From positions 242,743-306,742 of the forward strand of contig NZ_JANFCZ010000001.1 in NCBI RefSeq assembly GCF_024391045.1: DNA of 64,000 bases, written 5' to 3'. This DNA comes from Pseudarthrobacter sulfonivorans. GTDB taxonomy: Bacteria; Actinomycetota; Actinomycetes; Actinomycetales; Micrococcaceae. Of this stretch, positions 32,894 through 41,837 are shown one piece after another (the first letter of the stretch is position 1; the number at the start of each line of letters is the position of its first letter). A model generated the notes under the pieces. The model was not told the DNA's origin. It did no database searches and saw only the letters and a list, made by a program, of their open reading frames with translations. A program made the translations under genes and the position numbers.

Positions 32894-32947
32894 ACGCTAA
32901 GGACGGCGCGTTTCGCGGACGGTCGTGCTGTGTTAACGGGCTGTGAC
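32894..32947 (-). promoter_or_regulatory. Predicted GlnR four-box operator and -10 for narK-nasAB
   Basis: On the minus strand 32947 to 32910 reads GTCAC-n6-TTAAC-n6-CGACC-n6-GAAAC, 11-bp periodic. The outer boxes match the GlnR consensus exactly, the inner ones weakly. A TAGCGT -10 (32899-32894) follows after exactly 10 nt, the same geometry as at nirB. Confidence 0.65.
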
Positions 32948-33018
32948 ATTTGCCTATCGACGGCCGTCCGGGGGTGTGAGACGGTGGGTGAGTCCGGGAA
33001 GTGAGACGCATCCCACAA

Positions 33019-33053
33019 GTCCATATAGCGGACCTTTTGTCCATTGGCTGGAC
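33019..33053 (+). promoter_or_regulatory. Tandem GTCCA...GGAC palindromes in the narK / MHS-transporter divergent region
   Basis: GTCCATATAGCGGAC (33019-33033) and GTCCATTGGCTGGAC (33039-33053) are imperfect direct repeats, each an inverted repeat, with starts exactly 20 bp apart (two helical turns). This is typical of a dimeric repressor or activator. The protein is unknown. The nearest gene is the transporter at 33134. Confidence 0.4.
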
Positions 33054-33133
33054 TCCGGGAACTAATATTGAACTCTAACTACTGCACGCCTGGCGGAACC
33101 ACGCCCGGCCGGTTTCTCATGAAAGTGTTCTCC

Positions 33134-34546
33134 ATGTCATCCACACAAACCACAGCGGAACCTGGATCCCCCAGGGAGGTGAACTCGCGCGGCCGCGTGA
33201 TTGTGGCCAGCCTCATCGGCACCACCGTTGAGTTCTATGACTTCTACGTCTACGCCACAGCCGCCGTGCTGGTCTTCCCGGCGCTGTTCTTCCCCAACCA
33301 GAATGAGACCACCCAGCTGCTGAGCTCCTTCGCGGTGTTCGGCGTGGCCTTCGTCGCCCGCCCGCTGGGATCCATCGTCTTTGGCCACTTCGGTGACAAG
33401 TTCGGCCGCAAGGGCACGCTGGTGGCGTCCCTGCTGACCATGGGTATTGCCACGTTCCTGATCGGCTGCCTGCCCACGGCCCTCGTGCCGGGTTGGGAAT
33501 TCTGGGCTCCCGCCCTCCTCGTAGTGATGCGCTTCGCCCAGGGCCTGGCCCTCGGCGGCGAGTGGAGCGGCGCAGCGCTGCTGGCCACCGAAAACGCCCC
33601 TGCCAACAAGCGCGCCATCTACGGCACGTTCCCGCAGCTGGGTGCGCCCATCGGCTTCATCATTGCCAACGTGATCTTCCTCGTTGCCAGCTACACCCTC
33701 TCACCGGAAGCCTTCCTGGCCTGGGGCTGGCGCGTTCCGTTCCTCATCAGCGCGGTGATGGTCATCATTGGCCTGTACGTCCGCCTCAAGCTGATCGAAA
33801 CCCCCGCCTTCACCAAGGTCCTCGAGTCCAAAGAGGTGGCCAAGCTGCCCCTGGCCCGCGTCTTCAAGACCAGCTGGCGCCAGCTCATCCTGGGCACGTT
33901 CATCATGCTCGCCACGTACGTGCTTTTCTACCTGATGACCACATTCACCCTCACCTACGGCACCCGCGCCGCCAGCCTGGACGCCGCCAAGGCCGCGGCC
34001 GAGAAGGCAGGCAAGCCGATGACCGAGGCAGCCGCGGCAGCATTCGTTCCCGGCCTGGGCTTCACCCGCAACGACTTCCTCTGGATGCTGATTGCCGGCG
34101 TCGTGTTCTTCGGCATCTTCACCCTGGTTTCGGGCCCGCTGGCCGAGAAGTTCGGCCGCCGCAAAATGCTGCTCGCCGTGACCGCCGGCATCTTTGTGTT
34201 CGGCCTGCTGTGGGTACCGCTCTTCAGCAGCGGCTTCGTTGGCACCATGGCCCTGCTCATCATCGGCTTCTCGCTGATGGGGCTGACCTTCGGACCCATG
34301 GGTGCCATCCTGCCGGAACTCTTCCCCACAAACGTCCGCTACACCGGATCCGCCATCAGCTACAACTTCTCCAGCATCCTGGGCGCAGCGGTGGCACCGT
34401 TCATTGCCGTCTGGCTGTGGGAGATGGCCAAGGGCAGCCCGGTCCTGGTGGGTGTCTACCTCACGGTGATGTCCGTCCTGACGCTCTTCGCCCTGTTCGT
34501 CAGCAAGGAAACGCGGGACCTGGACTACGAGAACAACGTAGCCTGA
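33134..34546 (+). CDS. MFS transporter, metabolite:H+ symporter (MHS) family
   Basis: The 470-residue protein opens with the MHS signature VIVASLIGTTVEFYDFYVYATAAVLVFPALFF and continues with the MFS loop motif GHFGDKFGRKGTL and a later VSGPLAEKFGRRKMLL. It has 12 predicted helices. MHS members import dicarboxylates, betaines or aromatic acids; the substrate is not readable from sequence. Starts at 33044, 33119 and 33134 are possible. 33134 is preferred because it gives the usual N-terminus, with GAAAG 8 nt upstream. It is divergent from narK but not a nitrate porter. Confidence 0.88.
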   Translation: MSSTQTTAEPGSPREVNSRGRVIVASLIGTTVEFYDFYVYATAAVLVFPALFFPNQNETTQLLSSFAVFGVAFVARPLGSIVFGHFGDKFGRKGTLVASLLTMGIATFLIGCLPTALVPGWEFWAPALLVVMRFAQGLALGGEWSGAALLATENAPANKRAIYGTFPQLGAPIGFIIANVIFLVASYTLSPEAFLAWGWRVPFLISAVMVIIGLYVRLKLIETPAFTKVLESKEVAKLPLARVFKTSWRQLILGTFIMLATYVLFYLMTTFTLTYGTRAASLDAAKAAAEKAGKPMTEAAAAAFVPGLGFTRNDFLWMLIAGVVFFGIFTLVSGPLAEKFGRRKMLLAVTAGIFVFGLLWVPLFSSGFVGTMALLIIGFSLMGLTFGPMGAILPELFPTNVRYTGSAISYNFSSILGAAVAPFIAVWLWEMAKGSPVLVGVYLTVMSVLTLFALFVSKETRDLDYENNVA

Positions 34547-34566
34547 CGTCCCTGTTCTGAGCCGGA

Positions 34567-34610
34567 AATGCCCGGCGCGTCACCGGTCTTCCGGGGATGC
34601 GCCGGGCATT
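34567..34610. terminator. Terminator after the MHS transporter gene
   Basis: AATGCCCGGCGC (34567-34578) pairs perfectly with 34599-34610. The 20-nt loop contains a CCGG-TCTT-CCGG mini-stem. It lies 20 nt after the transporter stop and before the convergent amidotransferase gene. Confidence 0.75.
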
Positions 34611-34674
34611 GCTGTGTTCGCGGCCGGCAAAACGGCCGGAGCGTACGACGGCGGCGCCCGCCACCGGGGAAAGC

Positions 34675-35406
34675 TCACCCCGCGTAGCGGGCCACGAAGT
34701 TCTTGAGGATGGTCATCGGCTCCGTGACGGCGACCCCGCGGGCCGCTGCCATCAGCTCCTCCGCGGACTCCGGCGGGAAGTAGCCGGCGTGGCGGTAGGT
34801 ATCGATCCGGGTGAGCAGGCCCCCGACGTCCAGCTCGGGATGGAACTGGGTGGCGTACAGGTTCTGTTTGATCCGGAACATCTGGACCGGGCAGGCTCGG
34901 GAGGAGGCGAGCAGGACGGCATGCGAGGGGAGCGCGGTGCAGGCCTCTTTGTGGCCTGTGAAGGCCGTAAATATGCGTGGCATCCCGCGCAGGACCGGAT
35001 CCGCGATGCCCGCATCGGTCAGTTCGATCTCCACCCCGCCCAGGGGTTCGCCGAACGTCCTGTCAATGACGGCACCCTGATGCTTTCCCAGTGTTCCCAC
35101 CCCGTAGCAGGCCCCGAGGAACGGAAAGTCCTGCTCCACGATCCTGTCCAGCAGCCCGGCAAGCTCGTGCTCCACGCGATGTTGGGTGGGACTCTTCCGG
35201 TCCGCGGGGTCGCTGGAGGTGAAAGGGCTGCCGCCCACAATCACGCCTGAGTATCCGGAAAGGTCAAGCGCCGGCAGGGGAGCGGTCTCCAACCGGATGC
35301 GGTGAAGCTGTTCCGGTGCCAGCCCGCCATACCTGAGGTAGGCCGCGTATTCGTCCTCAGCGGCGGCATCTTCGGCCCTGGAGGCCAGGAGCAGGAAAGG
35401 CTTCAC
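34675..35406 (-). CDS. Class I glutamine amidotransferase domain protein
   Basis: The 243-residue stand-alone GATase1 has nucleophile Cys in PFLGACYGVGTLG, and His-Glu of the triad in YATQFHPELDVGG. It belongs to the GuaA-amidotransferase-like group of free-standing proteins (gamma-glutamyl hydrolase relatives such as YfeJ). No synthetase partner adjoins, so the acceptor is unknown. The start is GTG 35406. It is preceded on the minus strand by palindromic element C. Confidence 0.88.
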   Translation of the reverse strand: MKPFLLLASRAEDAAAEDEYAAYLRYGGLAPEQLHRIRLETAPLPALDLSGYSGVIVGGSPFTSSDPADRKSPTQHRVEHELAGLLDRIVEQDFPFLGACYGVGTLGKHQGAVIDRTFGEPLGGVEIELTDAGIADPVLRGMPRIFTAFTGHKEACTALPSHAVLLASSRACPVQMFRIKQNLYATQFHPELDVGGLLTRIDTYRHAGYFPPESAEELMAAARGVAVTEPMTILKNFVARYAG

Positions 35407-35459
35407 AAGCTAAGTCTGCCCGCGGTCACCGGCTGCACGCCAGCAGCTGGCGGCCTGCA

Positions 35460-35525
35460 CCCAACTGACTGGCAGTTAACGCACTGAAAACGTGTTTTGC
35501 GAGCGTTAACTGCCAGTCAGTTGGG
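35460..35525. repeat. Dispersed palindromic element, copy C (23-bp perfect arms)
   Basis: Arm 35460-35482 begins CCCAACTGACTGGCAGTT, ends AACGC, and pairs without mismatch with 35503-35525. The 20-nt loop contains GAAAACGTGTTTT. It lies 8 nt after the stop of the minus-strand NTF2-like gene. The inner junction TAACGC ... GAGCGTT and loop GAAAA match copy B. Confidence 0.75.
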
Positions 35526-35532
35526 AAGTCAC

Positions 35533-35973
35533 TTAGTTTCCGGCCGGCTGGGCCAGGGACCGCCGGGACTGCGGGCGGGCAGCGGGGTCGGCGTGCCGGT
35601 GGACCAGCTTCCAGTAGCCCTCTTCACGGCGGAAGACGCTAGTGACGCGGAGGGCGAACTCTTCCGTCACCGGGGCACCCTCCAGGCGGGCCCGGAAATG
35701 CTCGGTTTCCACCAGGTAGGCGGTGTCCCGTGCGGTGTAGGACGTGATGGTGTCGAAGCCCAGCATCTCGCCGTCCTGGAACTGCCTGGACGCCTGGTCC
35801 AGGCGCGCTTCCACCTGGGCCCAGCCACGGGCAATGCCGCCGAAGGGATTGGCCAGGGTGACGTCGTCCAGCCGTGAATACAGGTCCTTGACCGGCCCGG
35901 GGTTGCCGCGGGTGATCTCCGGAACTGCCAGGTGGTAACGGGCTACTTCTTCTTCAAAACTGGGTGCGAGCAT
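35533..35973 (-). CDS. NTF2-like/AtzH-type small protein (DUF3225/DUF4440-like)
   Basis: The 146-residue SnoaL/NTF2-fold protein has an amphipathic first helix, ITRGNPGPVKDLYSRLDDVTLANPFGG, and a strand-rich second half ending in WKLVHRHADP, typical of DUF4440/AtzH-like proteins. GGAGG lies 6 nt before the ATG. It follows the carboxylase alpha subunit but its start is 18 nt from that gene's stop, so co-transcription is likely. Activity is unknown; some relatives sit with amidases or hydrolases. Confidence 0.8.
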   Translation of the reverse strand: MLAPSFEEEVARYHLAVPEITRGNPGPVKDLYSRLDDVTLANPFGGIARGWAQVEARLDQASRQFQDGEMLGFDTITSYTARDTAYLVETEHFRARLEGAPVTEEFALRVTSVFRREEGYWKLVHRHADPAARPQSRRSLAQPAGN

Positions 35974-35991
35974 GGGGTGCCTCCGGCCCGG

Positions 35992-37806
35992 CTAGTCTTC
36001 GATGCTGGCGATGACCGCGCCGGCGGCAATCGTTTCGCCGGCCGCGGCGCCAAGGCCGGAAATGGTCCCGGAACGGTGCGCGGTCAGCGGCTGTTCCATC
36101 TTCATGGCCTCGAGCACCACAATCAGGTCACCTTCAACCACCAGGTCGCCGTTGGCCACGGCAACCTTGACGATGGTGCCCTGCATCGGGGACGTCAGTG
36201 AATTGCCGGCGGCGGCTGCCGCGGCGCCGCCTGAGCGGAGCCGCTTCTTGGACTTGCCGGCCTTTGCTCCGCCCCCGGCACCCGCGCCGATGGATCCGAG
36301 CGAGGCGGGTAGCACCACTTCAAGGCGTTTGCCGCCGACCTCGACCACCACGCGCTGGCGCTCGCCCGCGTCCTCCGCGGAGGCGCCTGCGCCGTCCTGC
36401 GACCACGCGGGAAGGTCGTTGACGAATTCCGTTTCGATCCAGCGGGTGTGCACCTTGAAGGGACCCTCGACCGGCGCGAAGTCGGGGTTGGTGACCACGG
36501 CAAGGTCGAACGGGATGACGGTGGGGATGCCCTCTACAACCATCTCCTCCAGGGCTCGGCGGGAGCGCTGCAGGGCCTGGGCACGCGTGGCGCCGGTGAC
36601 GATGAGCTTGGTGAGCATGGAGTCGAAGTTGCCGCTGATGATGTCGCCCTGCTCAATGCCGGAATCAATCCGGACACCGGGGCCCGTGGGATTCCGCAGG
36701 GTGGTGATGGTTCCGGGTGCGGGCATGAAGTTCCGGCCCGGGTCCTCGCCGGTGATCCGGAACTCGAAGGAGTGGCCGCGGACCTCGGGGTCGCCGTAGC
36801 CCAGTTCCTCGCCGCGGGCCAGGCGGAACTGTTCACGGACCAGATCGATGCCGGTGACCTCTTCCGACACGCAGTGCTCCACCTGCAGCCGGGTGTTGAC
36901 CTCCAGGAACGAGATGGTGCCGTCCTGGCCCACGAGGAATTCGCAGGTGCCTGCGCCGAGGTAGCCGGCTTCCTTCAGGATGGCCTTGGACGACTCGTAC
37001 AGGCGGCGGTTCTGGTCTTCGGTGAGGAACGGGGCCGGGGCCTCTTCAACAAGCTTCTGGTTGCGGCGCTGCAGGGAGCAGTCGCGCGTGGAAATGACAA
37101 CCACGTTGCCGTGCGCGTCCGCGAGGCACTGGGTTTCGACGTGGCGCGGGGCGTCCAGGAAGCGCTCGATGAAGCACTCGCCGCGGCCAAAGGCGGCTGT
37201 GGCTTCCCGGACGGCGGATTCGAACAGTTCCGGAATCTCCTCGCGGGTGCGGGCCACCTTGATGCCGCGGCCGCCGCCGCCGAACGCAGCCTTGATGGCC
37301 ACCGGCAGGCCGAACTTGTCCACGAAGTCCAGGATTTCCTCCGCCGACTGCACGGGATCGGCGGTGCCGGGGACCTGGGGCGCGCCCACCTTCTCGGCGA
37401 TGTGGCGGGCCTGGACCTTGTCACCCAGGGCAGAGATGGCGGCTGGGCCGGGGCCGATCCAGATAATGCCGGCGTCGATGACCTTTGCGGCGAACTCCGC
37501 GTTTTCGGCGAGGAACCCGTACCCGGGGTGGATGGCGTCGGCACCGGACTGGCGGGCGACGTCGATGATCTTGTCCATCACCAGGTAGGACTCGGCGGCG
37601 GTGTTGCCCCCGAGGGAGTAGGCCTCGTCCGCGAGCCGGACGTGCAGGGCGTCCCGGTCCGGATCGGCGTAGACGGCAACGGAGGCAATACCTTCATCAC
37701 GTGCTGCGCGGATGATCCGCACTGCGATTTCGCCGCGGTTGGCGATCAGCACCTTGGTGAGGTTCGACTGCACGGGACTTGCGGACTGCTCCAAAATTGC
37801 TGACAA
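35992..37806 (-). CDS. accA: Acyl-CoA carboxylase alpha subunit (biotin carboxylase + biotin carboxyl carrier)
   Basis: It uses ATP and bicarbonate to carboxylate biotin, then hands it to the AccD-type transferase. The 604-residue fusion has ATP-grasp core [35 protein letters not shown] and [23 protein letters not shown], and a C-terminal lipoyl/biotinyl domain with EAMKMEQPL. The first codon is TTG 37806, supported by AAGGAG 5 nt upstream. Between core and carrier is an Ala/Gly/Lys linker. A palindrome shared with accD lies about 90 nt upstream. Matches AccA3/BccA of Mycobacterium; acetyl- versus propionyl-CoA specificity is set by the beta subunit. Confidence 0.95.
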   Translation of the reverse strand: MSAILEQSASPVQSNLTKVLIANRGEIAVRIIRAARDEGIASVAVYADPDRDALHVRLADEAYSLGGNTAAESYLVMDKIIDVARQSGADAIHPGYGFLAENAEFAAKVIDAGIIWIGPGPAAISALGDKVQARHIAEKVGAPQVPGTADPVQSAEEILDFVDKFGLPVAIKAAFGGGGRGIKVARTREEIPELFESAVREATAAFGRGECFIERFLDAPRHVETQCLADAHGNVVVISTRDCSLQRRNQKLVEEAPAPFLTEDQNRRLYESSKAILKEAGYLGAGTCEFLVGQDGTISFLEVNTRLQVEHCVSEEVTGIDLVREQFRLARGEELGYGDPEVRGHSFEFRITGEDPGRNFMPAPGTITTLRNPTGPGVRIDSGIEQGDIISGNFDSMLTKLIVTGATRAQALQRSRRALEEMVVEGIPTVIPFDLAVVTNPDFAPVEGPFKVHTRWIETEFVNDLPAWSQDGAGASAEDAGERQRVVVEVGGKRLEVVLPASLGSIGAGAGGGAKAGKSKKRLRSGGAAAAAAGNSLTSPMQGTIVKVAVANGDLVVEGDLIVVLEAMKMEQPLTAHRSGTISGLGAAAGETIAAGAVIASIED

Positions 37807-37859
37807 GGCGTCTCCTTCTTTCCTTCAGGGAGCCTAGCGCGATTTTGAGGGTTCCGCCG

Positions 37860-37915
37860 ATATTACTTGCGGAATCCGCGCGTAAACCGCCATTGCTTTG
37901 TAGGGAACCTACAAA
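37860..37915 (-). promoter_or_regulatory. Promoter and palindromic operator of accA
   Basis: A 19-bp palindrome TTTGTAGG-GAA-CCTACAAA (37897-37915) lies upstream of a TAATAT -10 (37865-37860, minus strand). A near-identical site (TTGTAGGG-n3-CTACA on one strand) lies upstream of accD at 48000-48014. Confidence 0.6.
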
Positions 37916-37936
37916 CGTCCGAGCAATCGGGGTGAT

Positions 37937-38605
37937 TTACGGCGCGGGCCACAGCTCCGTGATGCGCACGTTGGCCTGGCCCAGGAGCGCCCGGAGCGTC
38001 GAAATGGAAAGCCCGACGACGGTGTGCGGGTCCCCGTCGACCTTGCGGATGAAGGCCCCGCCGAAGCCGTCGATGGTAAACGACCCCGCGCAGTGGAGCG
38101 GTTCCCCGGTGGCGATGTACGCGTCGATTTCCTCCGGTTCCATGACCGTGAAGTGGACCTCGGCGGAGGTGACCGCCCCGAGAGTGGCGCCGGACCCCGG
38201 CGCCGAGCCGCCGGCGTCGGACGCTTCGTCGGTGTCCTCCGCCGCCGTGGCGCGGCAGTCCACCAGCCAGTGCCCGGTGTGCAGCACCCCGCTGCTGCCG
38301 CTCATCCGGAGCATCCGTTCGCGCGCGACGTCGGCGGTGTAGGGCTTGCCGTGCGCCTCGCCGTCGAACTCAAACACCGAGTCGCAGCCAATGACCAGCG
38401 CACCCTCCGCCTCCGGCAGCGCAGCCACCGCCTCTGCCTTGGCGCGGGCCAACAGCAGGGCGGTGTCGTGCGGATCGGTGACGCCGTAGCGGGCCTGGAC
38501 CGCGTCCTCATCCACGTCGGACACCAGCACCGAGTGCCGGATGCCGGCGTCTGCCAGGAGTTTGGTGCGGGCGGGGGACTGGGAGGCCAGGATTAAGCGG
38601 GTCAC
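37937..38605 (-). CDS. maf: Maf-family nucleoside triphosphate pyrophosphatase
   Basis: It hydrolyses non-canonical or house-keeping NTPs to NMP and pyrophosphate. The 222-residue protein has RLILASQSPARTKLLADAG, VIGCDSVFEFDGEAHGKP and GSFTIDGFGGAFIRKVDGD. Residues about 119-140 contain a Gly/Ser/Asp-rich insertion (EDTDEASDAGGSAPGSGA) not usual in Maf, lengthening the protein by about 20 residues. The start is GTG 38605, 9 nt after the MMPL stop, consistent with a shared transcript. Confidence 0.93.
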   Translation of the reverse strand: MTRLILASQSPARTKLLADAGIRHSVLVSDVDEDAVQARYGVTDPHDTALLLARAKAEAVAALPEAEGALVIGCDSVFEFDGEAHGKPYTADVARERMLRMSGSSGVLHTGHWLVDCRATAAEDTDEASDAGGSAPGSGATLGAVTSAEVHFTVMEPEEIDAYIATGEPLHCAGSFTIDGFGGAFIRKVDGDPHTVVGLSISTLRALLGQANVRITELWPAP

Positions 38606-38614
38606 GGAATCAGC

Positions 38615-41140
38615 CTAGTGGACCGGCTGCGGGTGCTCCCGCGGCGTGCTTTCCCGGCGTTCGAGCTTGGCGCCCTCCACGTCCACGTCGGGCAGGATCC
38701 GGTCCAGCCACTTCGGCAGCCACCAGGACTTTTCGCCGAGCAGGTACATGACGGCCGGCACGATGGTCATCCGGACCACAAAGGCATCGAGCAGCACCCC
38801 GAACGCCATGGCGAAGCCCAGCGGCCGGACCATGGTCAGGTGGCTGAAGATGAAGCCGGCGAACACGCTGACCATGATGATGGCGGCGGCGGTGACCACG
38901 GCGCCGGCATGGCTGAAGCCGATCCGGACTGCCTTTTTGGCCGGCGCGCCGTGCATGTAAGCCTCCCGCATGCCGGACGCGATGAACACCTGGTAGTCCA
39001 TGGCCAGGCCGAACAGCACGCCGATCAGGATGATCGGCAGGAAGCTCAGCACCGCGCCCGGATTGGCGACGTCGAACACCCCGCCCAGCCAGCCCCACTG
39101 GTAGACCGCAACCACCAGGCCGAACGCTGCGGCCAGCGAGAGCAGGAAGCCGCCGGTTGCCAGCAGCGGAACCACAATGGAGCGGAACACCAGGAGTAAA
39201 AGGATCAGGGACAGCCCGACGACGATGGCCAGGTAGGGCGGCAGGGCGTCGCCGAGTTTCGTGGAGACGTCGATGTTGCCGGCGGTCTGGCCGGTCAGCC
39301 CGATGGTGACTCCCGTATCGGCCTGGATCTGCGCACCGCGTTCGCGGAGGTCGCGCACCACCTGGACCGTACCTGCCTTGGCCGGCCCTTCCTCGGGGAT
39401 GACCTGGAAAACGGCCGTGCGGCGGTCCTCGCTCAGTGCCACGGGAACGGCGGCCACCACATGGTCCACGCCGCGGATCTGATCCGCGACGTCGAACTGC
39501 AGCTTTTGTGCCTGAGTCGCGTCCAGGTTGGCCGGGAACTCGCCGACCACCACGATGGGGCCGGTGACGCCTTCGCCGAAGCTGCGGGCCGTGACGTCGT
39601 AGGCCTGGTAGGCCTCGGAATCGACGGGTTCGGAGCCGCCGTCCGGCAGGGCGAGCTGAAGCTGCGTTGCGGGCAGCGCCAGGGCGCCCAGGAGGAGCAC
39701 GCCGGCCACCAGTGCCACGATGGGGTGCTTCGTCACCAGGCCGCCCCAGCCGCGTGTGCTCTTGGCCTCGTCCTTGGCCTGGTCGGCGGCCTCGTGTCCG
39801 GCCTCGGCGTTGTGGGCTTCGGCTTTGGCCCATGCCCGCCGGGAAATGATGCGGCGGCCGATCAGGGACAGCATGGCCGGTGTCAGCGTGAGTGCCACGA
39901 GGACCGCCACTGCCACGGTGCCCGCAGCTGCCAGGCCCATCACGCTCAGGAAGGGCAGTCCCGGCACCACCAGGGCGGCCAAGGCGATGATGACGGTCAG
40001 GCCGGCGAAGAGCACGGCGTTGCCGGATGTTCCGGTGGCCCGTGCCACTGACTCTTCAGGATCCATGCCCGAGAGCAGCTGGGTGCGGTGCCGGTTGACG
40101 ATGAAGAGGGAGTAGTCGATGCCGACAGCGAGGCCCAGCATGAGGGCGAGCATGGGGGAGATGGAGCTCATGTCGAACGCGCCGGACAGGGCGAACGTGA
40201 TGCCCACGCCCACTCCGACGCCGATGATGGCCATCAGCAGCGGCAGGCCCGCGGCGATGAGTGTGCCCAGCATGAGGATCAGGACCAGGGCGGCCACGGC
40301 AATGCCGATGATTTCAGCGGTGCCGAAGAGCTCGGAGATGTCTTCGGTGATTTCCTTGCTGGCCAGCGCCGTGACGCCGGCGGCCGACGTTTCGTGGGCG
40401 ATGTCCTGGACCTGCTGGCGGACCGCGGGGGTCAGGGCGTTGATGGAGGTGGTGAACTGGACCTGGGCCACGGCGGCCTGGCCGTCCTCGGAGACGAACC
40501 GGATCCCGGCGGAGGCTTCCGCCTGGCGTTTGCCGAGCTCCAGCTTTGCCTTGGCGGCGTCAAGTTCCTTCGTGCCCGCGGCAAGCTGTTCCTGCCCCTG
40601 GGCCAGTGCAGCCTTCTGCTGTCCCAGCCGTGCGTCGATGACGGCGGCGGGCGCCCCGGCAGCCGTCAGCTGCTGCTCCGCGGCACTCAGCTGTGCTGCG
40701 CCGGCATCCAGCTGGGCGCGTGAGGTGTCCAGCTTGGCCTGACCGGCGGCCAGCTGCTGCGCACCGTCGGTGATGGCCTGTCCGGCCTGGTCCAGCTGCG
40801 CCTGGGTGGCGAACGGATCAGTGGTGGCTTTGACGTCCGGCAGATCCCCGAGTTTGGCCAGGGCCGCCGTGACGGCTGAACGGCTTTGGTCGGTGAAGCC
40901 CCCGGCGGGCGCCTCGAAGACGATCGTGGCGGAACCGCCGGAGGCTGCCGGCAGCTCTTGTTTCAGCTTGTCCGCGATGCGTTGGGTTTCCGTGCCGGGA
41001 ATCTGGAAGTTGTTGGACAGTGTGCCGTGGAAGGCGGCAGCGGAGCCTCCTACCGCCACCAGGACGGCGAGCCAGAGTGAGATGACCAGCCAGCGGTGAC
41101 GGTAGGAGAACTTGCCGAGGCGGTAGAGCAGCAGGGCCAT
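38615..41140 (-). CDS. MMPL/RND-family transporter
   Basis: The 841-residue membrane protein is built of two MMPL halves, each one helix, a large extracytoplasmic loop and five helices, for example GIDYSLFIVNRHRTQLLSGMDPEESVARA in the first half and GLAMDYQVFIASGMREAYMHG in the second. The first loop contains a long Gln/Ala/Leu heptad-like stretch (QQLAAGQAKLDTSRAQLDAG and following, about 100 residues) as in YhgE/Pip-like proteins. RND pumps of this type export lipids or drugs. It lies 1 nt after the TetR gene, so regulator and pump share a transcript. Confidence 0.9.
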   Translation of the reverse strand: MALLLYRLGKFSYRHRWLVISLWLAVLVAVGGSAAAFHGTLSNNFQIPGTETQRIADKLKQELPAASGGSATIVFEAPAGGFTDQSRSAVTAALAKLGDLPDVKATTDPFATQAQLDQAGQAITDGAQQLAAGQAKLDTSRAQLDAGAAQLSAAEQQLTAAGAPAAVIDARLGQQKAALAQGQEQLAAGTKELDAAKAKLELGKRQAEASAGIRFVSEDGQAAVAQVQFTTSINALTPAVRQQVQDIAHETSAAGVTALASKEITEDISELFGTAEIIGIAVAALVLILMLGTLIAAGLPLLMAIIGVGVGVGITFALSGAFDMSSISPMLALMLGLAVGIDYSLFIVNRHRTQLLSGMDPEESVARATGTSGNAVLFAGLTVIIALAALVVPGLPFLSVMGLAAAGTVAVAVLVALTLTPAMLSLIGRRIISRRAWAKAEAHNAEAGHEAADQAKDEAKSTRGWGGLVTKHPIVALVAGVLLLGALALPATQLQLALPDGGSEPVDSEAYQAYDVTARSFGEGVTGPIVVVGEFPANLDATQAQKLQFDVADQIRGVDHVVAAVPVALSEDRRTAVFQVIPEEGPAKAGTVQVVRDLRERGAQIQADTGVTIGLTGQTAGNIDVSTKLGDALPPYLAIVVGLSLILLLLVFRSIVVPLLATGGFLLSLAAAFGLVVAVYQWGWLGGVFDVANPGAVLSFLPIILIGVLFGLAMDYQVFIASGMREAYMHGAPAKKAVRIGFSHAGAVVTAAAIIMVSVFAGFIFSHLTMVRPLGFAMAFGVLLDAFVVRMTIVPAVMYLLGEKSWWLPKWLDRILPDVDVEGAKLERRESTPREHPQPVH

Positions 41141-41141
41141 G

Positions 41142-41810
41142 TCAGAGCCGTTCTTTGAGGGGGTTGGTGGTGGCGGTTGGAGCTGGGGCAGGGCTGCCGA
41201 AGCCGGAGCCGAGATGGCCCATGGCATCAATGAGCAGTTGGCGCAGGACGGCAAGCGAAGCCGGCGACAGGTCGGCGCCGCACTGGGCGAACCAGACGTC
41301 CATCGCCGCCTTTCCGCAGGCGATGACAGATCCGGCAAGGGCGCGCAGGTACAGTTCGTCGACGGCGGCGCCGGGATTGTCGCCGAGGCGTTCCCGGGCC
41401 GCGTTGATGATTTGCTCGGTGCACTGGTCCCAGGCTTCGAGTTCGGAGCGGGACAGGAGCGCGTTTTCCTGGGTCAGGGTGAAGAGCTCAGCCAGCGGGG
41501 CCACGGTCATGGGGTCCGCCAGCTGCATGAGGGCCGCCCGGGCGGATTCGAGGATGGGCTCGTCGGCGGGCCGCTGCCGGAACTGCTGCAGGGCGCTGTC
41601 CAGGAATCCGTTCGTTACCGAGGCCAGGGCAGCCTCAATGCTGCTGAAGTAGTTGAAGAAGGTCCGCCGCGAGATGCCGGCTGCCTCAGCGATGTCCTCC
41701 ACGGTGAAGGTCCCCGGCCCGTTGGCACGCAGCAGGGTAAAGGCGGCATCGGTGATGGCCTGCCGGGTGGCGGCCTTGTTGCGTTCCCGCCGGGAGAGGG
41801 TGTCTGGCAC
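41142..41810 (-). CDS. TetR-family repressor of the adjacent MMPL pump
   Basis: The 222-residue protein has a TetR_N helix-turn-helix (TRQAITDAAFTLLRANG ... TVEDIAEAAGISRRTFFNYF) and an all-helical ligand domain with two cysteines. GTG 41810 has no Shine-Dalgarno but a TAGTGT -10 6 nt upstream. A perfect palindrome in its promoter suggests auto-repression. It is followed by the transporter after one base, a typical TetR-pump arrangement. The ligand is unknown. Confidence 0.92.
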   Translation of the reverse strand: MPDTLSRRERNKAATRQAITDAAFTLLRANGPGTFTVEDIAEAAGISRRTFFNYFSSIEAALASVTNGFLDSALQQFRQRPADEPILESARAALMQLADPMTVAPLAELFTLTQENALLSRSELEAWDQCTEQIINAARERLGDNPGAAVDELYLRALAGSVIACGKAAMDVWFAQCGADLSPASLAVLRQLLIDAMGHLGSGFGSPAPAPTATTNPLKERL

Positions 41811-41816
41811 GAAATT

Positions 41817-41837
41817 ACACTACGTGCAAGTTTGCAC
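41817..41837 (-). promoter_or_regulatory. Leaderless promoter and palindromic operator of the TetR-MMPL operon
   Basis: GTGCAA-GT-TTGCAC (41824-41837) overlaps the spacer just upstream of the TAGTGT -10 (41822-41817), so bound repressor would block RNA polymerase. The -10 ends 6 nt before GTG 41810. A TTGCGC (41846-41841) 18 bp upstream could be the -35. Confidence 0.6.
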
